From Phaeovulum molybdatiresistens (GTDB lineage Bacteria; Pseudomonadota; Alphaproteobacteria; Rhodobacterales; Rhodobacteraceae), in assembly GCF_023544865.1 (NCBI RefSeq), contig NZ_JAMJFX010000012.1, positions 1 to 64,000 of the forward strand: a DNA stretch of 64,000 nt, given 5' to 3'. Below, piece after piece: positions 1 to 8,033 of the stretch; position 1 is the first letter of the stretch, and each line of letters starts with the position of its first letter. The notes under the pieces are model-generated. The model did no database searches. It was not told the origin of the DNA and was given only the letters and a program-made list of their open reading frames with translations. A program made the translations under genes and the position numbers.

Positions 1-282
1 TGGCCGATAGGTAAATTCACCGCGCCCGCGCCGATGGGCTGACTTTTCAAGATTTCAGAAGAAGCAACGAACTTTGAACCCGCAAAGGCTAGCGTCAGCA
101 TCTTGCCGCAAGCAAGAAGAATTCTCGATCGCCCCAAACCTGCCGCGTCGTCGCAAGCCGCTTGGCGCGCGCTGATTTGCAGGATCATGCCCCACGCAGG
201 TGGGCAGGGGTAAGACATCCGGCCGAGCCATACCCCTTTGGTCCGGGCCGCGGGCGTCTGTGCCCCGCGGCCCGGTTTTTTT
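1..282 (+). ncRNA. Candidate structured RNA (or 3' UTR) ending in a strong terminator
   Basis: No credible gene is seen here; rightward frames hit stops within about 45 bases. Three nested hairpins can be read on the plus strand: TCTTGC/GCAAGA near 103-119, CCCAC/GTGGG at 191-204 and AGGGGTA/TACCCCT at 206-237. They are followed at once by a 12-bp terminator stem and seven T residues. Such stacking is typical of a stable small RNA or a long 3' UTR. I could not match it to 6S RNA, tmRNA, SRP RNA or RNase P RNA. The left boundary is unknown and may lie outside the window. Confidence 0.35.
243..282 (+). terminator. Strong intrinsic terminator
   Basis: A perfect 12-bp GC stem (243-254 with 264-275) and a 9-base loop are followed by seven T residues at 276-282. 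The U-tract is on the plus strand, so it ends a rightward transcript from the non-coding region to its left. It does not terminate the leftward acetamidase gene whose stop is just to the right. Confidence 0.85.
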
Positions 283-289
283 GGCTGGC

Positions 290-1606
290 TTAAAGGTTGT
301 ATTGCTCGCGCGCGTAGCCGCCCAGGCCAACGGCGTCGAGCCGCGACAGCGGCGCCAGGAACGTCACCTGGATGACGCCCGGGGCGCGGCCGATTTCGAT
401 CGCGCCGTTGATCGTGGCGCGGTTGCGCACCTCGGCCACGGTCATGCCCAGCAGTTTCGCCGCGCGTTCCAGTCCGTTGTCGATCGCCGCGTTCAGGTTC
501 GCGGCCGTTCCGACGACCGAGATCGGGGCCATCGGCTCGATTTCCGCGACGCCCCATTTCTCGGCCAGGCGCTGACCTTTGGCGCGTTCGGCCGCGGTGA
601 AGGGGCGGGCCATCGGGGGCAGGTCTTCTTCCAGCGGGAACAGCACCGGACCATCCAGCGGATAGTTCTTTACCACCTCGACCTGCAAGGTCACGCTGCC
701 GGCCACATCCATCGTATGGCCCGCGATTTCGCCATCGCCCTGGCCCGCGTGCATGTCGCGCATGTAGATGCCCGCTCCCTTGACCTTGACCGGGCAGACC
801 AGGATCGCGCCGGCGCGCACGGCGTCGATGTCCATATGGCCATCGGTCTTGTGCTGGGCCAGTTGTTCGGCGGTGATGCCATAGGCATGCGGCGCGCCCA
901 CCAAAAAGGCGCCGAAATCGCCCGCGTTATGGCTGTCGGGCATGGCCATGGACGGGCAGGTGCCAAGCTGGCCCAGGAAGGGGCGCATCCGCACCAGCGT
1001 TCCGGGCATGTCGGACGGCGCATAGGTCAGGATCGAGTGTTGCCGACTGCCGTCGGGCAGGGCCGCGTAATGGTTCGCGTCATGTGCGATGGTTTCGGCG
1101 GCGGCCTTGGGCAGGGTCAGGCCCACGGCGCGGGTGTCATCGAAGGTGACGGTATAGCCGTGGACGATCTCGAAGGGTTTGACGGCATTGCCACATTTGT
1201 CGCATTTCACCGCGTCCTGGCCGATGCCTTCGACATGGGTTTCCGGCCAGACCGTGTCGCAGACGGGGCAGCGCGCGGCGACATAGGGGTCGCCGACACA
1301 GAACCCCTCGGGTGAGCTGTCATGGCCCGACGCGGTGGCGATCGAGGTCACGGTGATGTCGCGGATGCGGATGGCGACGCCATCGCCCACCTCGGCACCG
1401 TTGACGAAGACGGGGATGGTGACCTCATGCCCGCCGCGCAGGCGCGGGGTGATCATCGGCCCCCAGCAGCCCGGCGCGGTGTTGGCAATGATCGTGCCGC
1501 CGTTTTCCACCGGCCCCAGCATCGGCGCGGCGGGGTCCAGGACGCTGTTGGTGAATTCCGACACGACGACGCTGCGGCGCGCTGCGGTGGTGCTTCCATC
1601 TGGCAT
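290..1606 (-). CDS. Acetamidase/formamidase family amidohydrolase
   Basis: This 438-aa protein matches the FmdA/AmdA family, cytosolic metal-dependent hydrolases of short aliphatic amides that release ammonia and a carboxylate. Family features include HDANHY near 175, FLGQLGTCPSMAMPDSHNAGDFG-like stretches around 210-230 and MRDMHAGQGDGE near 282. A zinc-ribbon-like insertion has Cys pairs CPVC (113-116) and CDKC (135-138), absent from the shortest family members. GGGAGGA lies 5 bases before the ATG. It points the same way as the oxidoreductase upstream (128-bp gap). The true amide substrate cannot be read from sequence; a cyclic amide or a breakdown product of the neighbouring amino-acid pathway is possible. 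Confidence 0.85.
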   Translation of the reverse strand: MPDGSTTAARRSVVVSEFTNSVLDPAAPMLGPVENGGTIIANTAPGCWGPMITPRLRGGHEVTIPVFVNGAEVGDGVAIRIRDITVTSIATASGHDSSPEGFCVGDPYVAARCPVCDTVWPETHVEGIGQDAVKCDKCGNAVKPFEIVHGYTVTFDDTRAVGLTLPKAAAETIAHDANHYAALPDGSRQHSILTYAPSDMPGTLVRMRPFLGQLGTCPSMAMPDSHNAGDFGAFLVGAPHAYGITAEQLAQHKTDGHMDIDAVRAGAILVCPVKVKGAGIYMRDMHAGQGDGEIAGHTMDVAGSVTLQVEVVKNYPLDGPVLFPLEEDLPPMARPFTAAERAKGQRLAEKWGVAEIEPMAPISVVGTAANLNAAIDNGLERAAKLLGMTVAEVRNRATINGAIEIGRAPGVIQVTFLAPLSRLDAVGLGGYAREQYNL

Positions 1607-1734
1607 GATATCCTCCCGTTGGGTTCAAGCTGATGGATCAAGGTTAGACCGGTGCGCCGGAACTGCAAGCGTGCGGACCGACGGATCCGTTCCGGCAGGC
1701 CGCAGATGGCCTGACCGGACCGCTGGCACCCGGC

Positions 1735-3018
1735 CTAGGGTCGGCCCTCGACCAGATGGACCAGTTGCGCGCCGAGTTCATAGCCAAGCGATTGCAATCC
1801 GCGCGTGGCGCGGGCGGTGGGTGTGGTGACGGGCAGGGGCAGGGCATCGGTGTTGCGGTTGCCGGTCAGGAAATCGGCCATCACCCGGCCAAAGACGGTG
1901 CCGGGCGCAATGCCGCGGCCGTTGTAGCCGCAGAAGGTGTAGACGCCCTCGGCCAGCACATGAAATCGGGGCAGGTTATCGGTGGTCATGCCGATCTGGC
2001 CATACCATTCATGCTCGAACCCGGTCCGGCCGATCTGGGGAAACAGCCGGGCGATCATCCGTTGTGCCCAGGCGCGATGCACGCCGATCCCGGTGCCGCG
2101 CAGCGCGCCGACCGATCCGAACACCAGCCGGTTCGCCGCATCCATGCGGAAAGACAAAAGCACCTCTTTGGTGTCCCAGGCGCCATGGCGGCCGGGCAGG
2201 ATGGTGCGGGCGACATCCTCGGGCAGGGGGGGCGTTGCGACGTTGAAATAGGGCAGGAAGACCTGCTGGTCGCGGATCTGCGGCATCAGATGCGCGGTAT
2301 AGGCATCGGTGCCAAAGACCACCTGGCGGGCCTGCACCGTGCCGCCCGGCGTTTCCACCTGCCAGCCGGTGCCTGCGGGGGCCAGCCGCAATGCGGGGCT
2401 TTGGGTATGGATCCGCGCGCCTTTGCCCTGCGCCGCGCGCGCCAGCCCGCGCGCATAGGCCAGCGGCTGGATCGTGCCGGTCCGGTGATCCAGCAACGCG
2501 CCTGCGAAATGGTCGGTGCCCAGCAGCGCGGCGGCGTCGGCGCGGTCCAGCAGCTCGACGCGCGCGCCGCGGGCCTGCCACTGGCGGGCGCGTTCGGCAA
2601 TCTCGGCCTGGCCCTTGCGGCCGACGGCGGCGTGCAGGGTGCCGTTGGGCGTGGCCTCGCAGGCGATGTCATGGCGGCGCACGATGTCCCAGACCTCGGC
2701 CGGGCTCTCGCCCAGGGTTGACAAGAGCCGTTCGCCATGGACCGGGCCTAGTGTCTGCACCAGCACCTCGGGCATGACCCACATGCCGGCATTGACCAGC
2801 CCGACATTGCGCCCCGCGCCGCCAAAGCCGATCTCGGCCGCCTCAAGCAGCACCACATCGACGCCGCGTTCGGCCAGATGCAGCGCGCTGGACAGCCCCG
2901 TATAGCCGCCGCCGATCACCACCACATCGGCCCGCTCAGGCCCCTCCAACGCGGCGGTCTGCGGCGCGGGCGGGGCGCTTTGGGCCCAAAGACCGTGGGT
3001 GCGCGGATTGTTCTGCAT
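1735..3018 (-). CDS. FAD-dependent oxidoreductase, DAO family
   Basis: This 427-aa protein has the dinucleotide-binding fold at its N-terminus (VVVIGGGYTGLSSALHLAE, with E at the end of strand 2) and a C-terminal GYNGRGIAPGT-type FAD contact. It belongs to the DAO/glycine-oxidase-like group (PuuB, OrdL, L-pipecolate oxidase) that oxidises C-N bonds of amines or amino acids. The start at 3018 is preferred over an upstream in-frame ATG at 3120 because AGGAGA sits 7 bases before it and homologues begin similarly (MQNNPRTHGLW). It is divergent from a LysR gene that may control it. With the ALDH7-type enzyme of this cluster it could be an AmaA-like pipecolate/lysine oxidase; that is inference. Confidence 0.85.
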   Translation of the reverse strand: MQNNPRTHGLWAQSAPPAPQTAALEGPERADVVVIGGGYTGLSSALHLAERGVDVVLLEAAEIGFGGAGRNVGLVNAGMWVMPEVLVQTLGPVHGERLLSTLGESPAEVWDIVRRHDIACEATPNGTLHAAVGRKGQAEIAERARQWQARGARVELLDRADAAALLGTDHFAGALLDHRTGTIQPLAYARGLARAAQGKGARIHTQSPALRLAPAGTGWQVETPGGTVQARQVVFGTDAYTAHLMPQIRDQQVFLPYFNVATPPLPEDVARTILPGRHGAWDTKEVLLSFRMDAANRLVFGSVGALRGTGIGVHRAWAQRMIARLFPQIGRTGFEHEWYGQIGMTTDNLPRFHVLAEGVYTFCGYNGRGIAPGTVFGRVMADFLTGNRNTDALPLPVTTPTARATRGLQSLGYELGAQLVHLVEGRP

Positions 3019-3144
3019 GCTGGGTCTCCTGATGCCCGGGGGGCGGAATTGCCAGGGCCCCGGATGCGCGTCCCCTTTCTTTAACCGCGCCCGCCCATTA
3101 AGGTAGCGACGCTTTTGCATCAGGTCATGCCGGTTCGGAATATC

Positions 3145-4041
3145 ATGCGCGCGCCACGTCGGTTTCTGCCCTCACTTCCGCTGCTGGCCGCGTTCGAGGC
3201 GGCGGCCCGCACCGGGTCTATCACGCAGGCCGCGCATGAATTGTCGCTGACCCAAAGCGCGGTGTCGCGCCAGATCAAGACGCTGGAAGGCCAGCTGGGC
3301 GTGATGCTGTTCATTCGCGAAAAGCAGTCGATCCGCCTGACCTATGGCGGCGAAATCTATGCCCGCGAGGTGCGCGATGCGCTGCAAAAGATCTCGAACG
3401 CCTCGCTGAAACTGCGGGCAAGCCCCACGGGCGGCACGTTGACGCTGGGGATCCTGCCCACCTTCGGCACGCGCTGGCTTGCGCCGCGCCTGCCCGATTT
3501 CATGGCCCGCCACCCCGAGGTGACGGTCAACATGTTCAGCCGCGCCAGCCGCTTCGATTTCGGCCAGGATGTGGTGGATGCGGCCATCCATTTCGGCCCG
3601 CCCGAATGGCCCGGCGCCGAACTGGCGCTGTTGCGGGGGGAAACCGTGCTGCCGCTATGCGCGCCCGCGCTTGCGGCGAAATATGCCTTCACGGACCCCG
3701 CCGACCTGCGCCGCGCGCCGCTGTTGCATCTGAACACCCGCCCCGATGCCTGGGAAGGCTGGCTGCGGAAATATGGCGTCGATGACAGCGCGGTCTATGG
3801 CATGTTGTTTGACCAGTTCGCCACCCTGTCGCGCGCCGCGATGGCGGGGATGGGCATCGCGTTGATGCCCGAATTCCTGTTTGAGGATGAAATCCGGTCA
3901 GGCGCGCTGGTGCCGGCGCTGAACCTGCCGCTGCGCAGCCCGGGGGCCTATTACCTGGCTTGGCCGCAGGATCGGTCCGATTACATGCCGCTGCAGCTGT
4001 TCCGCGACTGGCTTTTGGATCAGACCGCCGCCGACCGCTAG
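3145..4041 (+). CDS. LysR-family transcriptional regulator (GcvA-like)
   Basis: This protein of about 298 aa has an N-terminal winged helix-turn-helix (FEAAARTGSITQAAHELSLT then QSAVSRQIKTLE) followed by a type-2 periplasmic-binding effector domain from about residue 80. The start at 3145 has GGAA 5 bases upstream; in-frame ATGs at 3115 and 3127 are less well supported. It lies divergently from the FAD oxidoreductase and just upstream of the ABC transporter operon, the usual position of a LysR protein controlling both flanks. The effector is probably an amino acid or pathway intermediate. Confidence 0.88.
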   Translation: MRAPRRFLPSLPLLAAFEAAARTGSITQAAHELSLTQSAVSRQIKTLEGQLGVMLFIREKQSIRLTYGGEIYAREVRDALQKISNASLKLRASPTGGTLTLGILPTFGTRWLAPRLPDFMARHPEVTVNMFSRASRFDFGQDVVDAAIHFGPPEWPGAELALLRGETVLPLCAPALAAKYAFTDPADLRRAPLLHLNTRPDAWEGWLRKYGVDDSAVYGMLFDQFATLSRAAMAGMGIALMPEFLFEDEIRSGALVPALNLPLRSPGAYYLAWPQDRSDYMPLQLFRDWLLDQTAADR

Positions 4042-4219
4042 GCCCGCGCGCCCCGGGTTCATTCCGAACCCGCATGAAATCAGTCGCATTCCTTGATTTC
4101 CAGCGCCCCGCCCGCGGCGCATTGATGGGCCATCCCCAAGGGTCTTGGCCCCGGGGGCAATCATCAAACAAGCCGGTCGCCCGTTCCGGGAAAGGTCGGC
4201 CCGTCAGGGAGTTCACTGT

Positions 4220-5041
4220 ATGTCCAATTTCCGTGCCATCGTGTCCGGGCTGTCGCTTGCCGCAACCTTGGGCCTTGCCGCCACCGCCGCCAACGCGCAA
4301 GAGGCCAGCTGGGCCAAGGTCCAGGAAGCCGGCACCCTGCGCTGTGGCGCCGCGGTCTATCCGCCGTTCGTCAGCTATGACCCGCTGACCAAGGAATATG
4401 GCGGCCTGTTCGCCGAATTGTGCAAGCGCTACGCGACCGAGGTTCTGGGCGTGAAGCACGAATTCGTCGACACCACTTGGGACAACATCGTCGCGGGCCT
4501 GCAGGCGGGCAAATGGGACATGTCGCTGGCGCTGAACCACACGCCGCAGCGCGCGCTGGCGGTGGGCTTTTCGGATGCTGCGATCCCCGATCAGGTGTCG
4601 CTGGCCTACAAGAAGGACAATGCCAAGATCCCGGCGGATGCGAAATCCTTTGCCGATTTCGACAAGGCGGATGTCACCGTCATCGTGACCTCGGGCACCT
4701 ATATGGACAAGGCGGTCACGGCCTTGGCGAAAAACGCCAAGATCCTGCGCCTGCCGTCGGGGGATGAGGCGCGGCTGGCGCTGATGTCGGGGCGGGGCGA
4801 TGTGCTGGCGGACCCGGCCGATTCCAACATGGTCTACATCGCCGCCAACAGCGATTGGGCCACGCATCTGGTCCCCGAACCGGCCGTGTCGCGCCAGGGC
4901 ATGGGGCTGGGCGTGCACCGGTCGATGTCGCATCAGGATCTGCAATCGCTGAACTTCTTCCTGGAGGAGCTGCGCGCCACCGGCCAGATGGATGTGATGC
5001 TGCAGGCCGCGATCGAACAGATCCTGGCCGAGGCGAACTGA
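4220..5041 (+). CDS. Amino acid ABC transporter periplasmic substrate-binding protein
   Basis: This 273-aa SBP_bac_3 (polar amino acid) binding protein has a signal peptide of about 24 residues ending ANA before QEASW. Family features include an aromatic/proline patch (YPPFVSYD), GLFAELCKRYA and DTTWDNIVAGLQAGKWD. The start at 4220 has AGGGAG 8 bases upstream; an in-frame ATG at 4145 would bury the signal peptide and is rejected. It delivers substrate to the two permeases and the ATPase encoded immediately downstream. Substrate identity is unknown; linkage to an ALDH7 enzyme hints at lysine, pipecolate or a related amino acid. Confidence 0.88.
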   Translation: MSNFRAIVSGLSLAATLGLAATAANAQEASWAKVQEAGTLRCGAAVYPPFVSYDPLTKEYGGLFAELCKRYATEVLGVKHEFVDTTWDNIVAGLQAGKWDMSLALNHTPQRALAVGFSDAAIPDQVSLAYKKDNAKIPADAKSFADFDKADVTVIVTSGTYMDKAVTALAKNAKILRLPSGDEARLALMSGRGDVLADPADSNMVYIAANSDWATHLVPEPAVSRQGMGLGVHRSMSHQDLQSLNFFLEELRATGQMDVMLQAAIEQILAEAN

Positions 5042-5109
5042 TCGCCATCCGCTTGCCCGACCCTGCCGGCCCGCGCCCGGGCCGGCCTTCCCCGCGCCCG
5101 GAGATCACG

Positions 5110-5880
5110 ATGTATGACGCCATGACCCAGCCCCTTGCCAGCCTGCGCAACATCCACAAGGCCTATGGCAGCCTGACGGTGCTGTCGGGGATCAACCTCG
5201 ACATGTCGCCGGGTGAACGGGTGGTGGTGATCGGGCCTTCGGGCGGGGGCAAGTCCACGCTGCTGCGCATCATGATGGGGCTGGAAGAGATCACCGAGGG
5301 CAGCATCGAATTCGAAGGCCAGCCCTATATCACTGCGCGCAACGGCAAGACCCGGATCGATGCCGATGTGCGCAAGAAGGTGGGGATGGTGTTTCAGCAC
5401 TATACCCTGTTCCCGCATCTTTCGATCCTGAACAACCTGATGCTGGCCGCCGTCAAGACGCGCGGAATGCCCCGGGCCGAGGCGCGCGACAAGGCGATGC
5501 AGTTGCTGGCGCGGCTGGGGCTGGAGGCCAAGGCGGGCGCCTATCCCAGCCATCTGTCGGGCGGGCAAAAGCAGCGCGTGGCGATTGCCCGCGCGCTGAT
5601 GCTGGACCCGCGCCTGATGCTGTTTGACGAGGTGACATCCGCGCTGGACCCCGAACTGGTGGCCGAGGTCGAACAGGTGATGCTGGAACTGGCCGAACAG
5701 CGCCTGCCGATGATGATTGTCACGCATGACATGTGGTTTGCCCGCAACATCGCCAGCCGCGTGATCTTTTGCGCGGGCGGCGTCGTGGTCGAAGATGGCC
5801 CCCCCGAACAGGTGCTGGGCGATCCGGTGAACCCGCGCACGCGCGAATTCATCCAGCGCGTCTTTCACATTCACGGGTAG
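5110..5880 (+). CDS. Amino acid ABC transporter ATP-binding protein
   Basis: This 256-aa GlnQ/HisP-type ATPase has Walker A GPSGGGKST, Q-loop VFQHYTLFPH, signature LSGGQKQRVAIARAL, Walker B LMLFDEVTSALD and switch His VTHD. The family usually has DEPTSALD at Walker B; here it is DEVTSALD, a tolerated variant. The start at 5110 has GGAG 6 bases upstream; a much longer in-frame extension to 4855 overlaps the binding-protein gene and is rejected. It powers the permease pair encoded next. Confidence 0.93.
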   Translation: MYDAMTQPLASLRNIHKAYGSLTVLSGINLDMSPGERVVVIGPSGGGKSTLLRIMMGLEEITEGSIEFEGQPYITARNGKTRIDADVRKKVGMVFQHYTLFPHLSILNNLMLAAVKTRGMPRAEARDKAMQLLARLGLEAKAGAYPSHLSGGQKQRVAIARALMLDPRLMLFDEVTSALDPELVAEVEQVMLELAEQRLPMMIVTHDMWFARNIASRVIFCAGGVVVEDGPPEQVLGDPVNPRTREFIQRVFHIHG

Positions 5881-5885
5881 GCGCG

Positions 5886-6554
5886 ATGGAATACGATGTT
5901 CAGTTTCACTACGTCAAACAGGCCTGGCCCTATCTGATGGAAGGGCTGTGGGTCACGCTGCAGCTGACCTTCGCCGCCAATGTGATCGCGCTGACGCTGG
6001 GCTTTGGCATAGCGCTTCTGGTGATGTCGCGCCTGTGGTTCGTGCGCGCGCCCTTTGCTCTGCTGATCGAGTTCTTCCGCTGCACCCCGGTTCTGGTGCA
6101 GGTGATCTGGTTCTTCTACTGCGTGCCGATCCTGTTTGGCGTCTATCTGGACCCGATGCCGATGGGCATTCTGGCGCTGGGCCTGAACCTGGCCTGCTTC
6201 AACGCCGAGGCCTATCGCGCCGCGATCCAGGCGGTGCCGCGCGAACAGATGGATGCGGGCGTGGCGCTGGGTTTTTCGCCGCTGCAGCGCGTGGCCTACA
6301 TCATCTTTCCCCATGCGCTGCGCGCGGCGCTGCCGGTGCTGATCACCAATGGGATCACCCTGTTTCAGCAATCGGCGCTGGTCGCGCTCGTGGCGATCGG
6401 GGACCTGATGTACATGGGCAAGCAGGTCGCGACGCAATCCTACCGCCCGATCGAAACCTTCACCGCCGTGGCACTGATCTATTTTGCCGTGTCCTTCCCG
6501 GTCGCGCGCCTGGCCGCGCTGGTCGAACGCCGGCTGGATGTGGCACGGGCATGA
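5886..6554 (+). CDS. Amino acid ABC transporter permease (first)
   Basis: This 222-aa HisM/GltJ-type inner-membrane permease has several hydrophobic helices and the conserved EFFRCTPVLVQ segment. Its ATPase-contacting loop begins EAYRAAIQAVPREQMDAG (EAA motif). The start lies 5 bases after the ATPase stop, so the two are translationally linked. It probably forms a heterodimer with the next gene product. Confidence 0.92.
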   Translation: MEYDVQFHYVKQAWPYLMEGLWVTLQLTFAANVIALTLGFGIALLVMSRLWFVRAPFALLIEFFRCTPVLVQVIWFFYCVPILFGVYLDPMPMGILALGLNLACFNAEAYRAAIQAVPREQMDAGVALGFSPLQRVAYIIFPHALRAALPVLITNGITLFQQSALVALVAIGDLMYMGKQVATQSYRPIETFTAVALIYFAVSFPVARLAALVERRLDVARA

Positions 6555-6561
6555 GGGCAGC

Positions 6562-7227
6562 ATGAAGATCGATTTCTCTTTCCTGTCGAAATACCATGAG
6601 GCCCTTCTGATGGGCCTTGGCACGACGCTGCAGCTGACGGTGATCTGCTTTGGCCTTGCGCTGGTGCTGGGCTTTGTTCTGGCGCTGTTGCGCGGATCCA
6701 GGATCAAGCCGGTAGCCTGGGCGGCGATGCTCTATGTCGAGTTCTTTCGCGGCACGCCGGTTCTGGTGCAGCTGTTCTGGATTTTTTACTGCCTGCCGAT
6801 CTTTCTGGGGACGGAACTGTCCAATTTCACCTCGGCGGTGGTCTGTCTGTCGCTTTATGGCGGGGCGACCATGTCGGAAAGTTTCCGCTCGGGGCTGAAG
6901 TCGATCGGGCGCGAACAATATGACGCGGCCCATGCGCTGGGGCTGACGCCCTGGGTGCGCACGGTGCATGTGCTGTTGCCGCAGGCGGTGCTGCGCGCGG
7001 TGCCGGTGCTGCTGTCCAATGGGGTGGGGCTGTTCAAGGAAAGCGCGCTGATTTCGGCGGTGGGCATGGCCGAGTTGATGTTCATCGGTTCGACCATCTC
7101 GAACCGCACCGCCCGCCCGGTCGAGGTATTCACCGCCATCGCGCTGATCTACTTCATCGTCGCCTTTCCGCTGACGCGGCTGGTGGCGGTTCTGGAACGG
7201 CGCATCCTGCGGCGTCTGGCGATCTGA
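6562..7227 (+). CDS. Amino acid ABC transporter permease (second)
   Basis: This 221-aa polar-amino-acid permease is paralogous to its upstream neighbour. It has EFFRGTPVLVQLFWIFY, and the EAA-like loop is SESFRSGLKSIGREQYDAA. The start is 7 bases after the previous stop. The two permeases complete a four-component importer. The gene ends 9 bases before the racemase-family gene, which continues the operon. Confidence 0.92.
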   Translation: MKIDFSFLSKYHEALLMGLGTTLQLTVICFGLALVLGFVLALLRGSRIKPVAWAAMLYVEFFRGTPVLVQLFWIFYCLPIFLGTELSNFTSAVVCLSLYGGATMSESFRSGLKSIGREQYDAAHALGLTPWVRTVHVLLPQAVLRAVPVLLSNGVGLFKESALISAVGMAELMFIGSTISNRTARPVEVFTAIALIYFIVAFPLTRLVAVLERRILRRLAI

Positions 7228-7236
7228 AGGGCAATC

Positions 7237-7968
7237 ATGGTTTACGCAATCACCCGCAAAAGCCAATCCTGGTATGGCGAAAGCATTGGCATCCTGATCC
7301 TGGATGCCGCCTATCCTTGCGTGCCCGGCAATGTCGGCAACGCCACCAGCTACCCCTTTCCCGTGCGCTATCATGAGGTTGAGGGCGCCTCGATCGACCG
7401 GCTGCTGAACCAGTGCGATCCGACGCTGGCCGGCCCCTTCATCGCCGCCGCGCTGGATTTGCAGGCCCGCGGCGTCAAGGCGGTGACGGGGGCTTGTGGC
7501 TTCATGGCGATCTTTCAGCCGCAGGTCGCCGCCGCGCTGGATATTCCCGTCTTCCTGTCGCCGCTGCTGCAGATCCCCTTCATCGCGCAGATCACCGGGC
7601 GGTCCGTGGGCATCATCACCGCCAATGCCGCGCGCCTGACGCCCGCGCATTTCGCCGCCTGCGGCGTGGATGCGGGCATCCCGCTCTGCATCGCCGGGAT
7701 GGAGGGCTGCCCCGAATTCCGCAGCGCCATCCTTGAGGAAAAGGGCACGCTGGACAGCGACGTGATCGAGGCCGAGGTCTGCGCGGTCGCCCGCCGTCTG
7801 GTGGCCGATCACCCCCAGGTCGGCGCGATCCTGTTGGAATGTTCCGACCTGCCGCCCTATGCGCAGGCGGTGCAGCAGGCCACGGGCCGCCCCGTCTTTG
7901 ATTTCAACACCATGATCACCCAGGTCGAACGCGCCGTCGTTGCGCGCCGCTATCAGGGCGCGATCTAG
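7237..7968 (+). CDS. Aspartate/glutamate racemase-family protein
   Basis: This 243-aa protein resembles Asp/Glu/hydantoin racemases, cofactor-independent enzymes with two catalytic Cys. Candidate active-site cysteines are in TGACGFM (about residue 88) and LLECSDLPPYA (about 205). The spacing suits the two-domain fold. It sits between transporter and catabolic enzymes, so it could interconvert D/L forms of the imported substrate or act as a decarboxylase/isomerase. Specificity cannot be assigned. Confidence 0.75.
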   Translation: MVYAITRKSQSWYGESIGILILDAAYPCVPGNVGNATSYPFPVRYHEVEGASIDRLLNQCDPTLAGPFIAAALDLQARGVKAVTGACGFMAIFQPQVAAALDIPVFLSPLLQIPFIAQITGRSVGIITANAARLTPAHFAACGVDAGIPLCIAGMEGCPEFRSAILEEKGTLDSDVIEAEVCAVARRLVADHPQVGAILLECSDLPPYAQAVQQATGRPVFDFNTMITQVERAVVARRYQGAI

Positions 7969-8033
7969 CCCCGCGTGATCCGTGAACCGCCGTCTGTGCG
8001 CCGGCACCCCGCTTACCTGAAAGGAACCCACCC

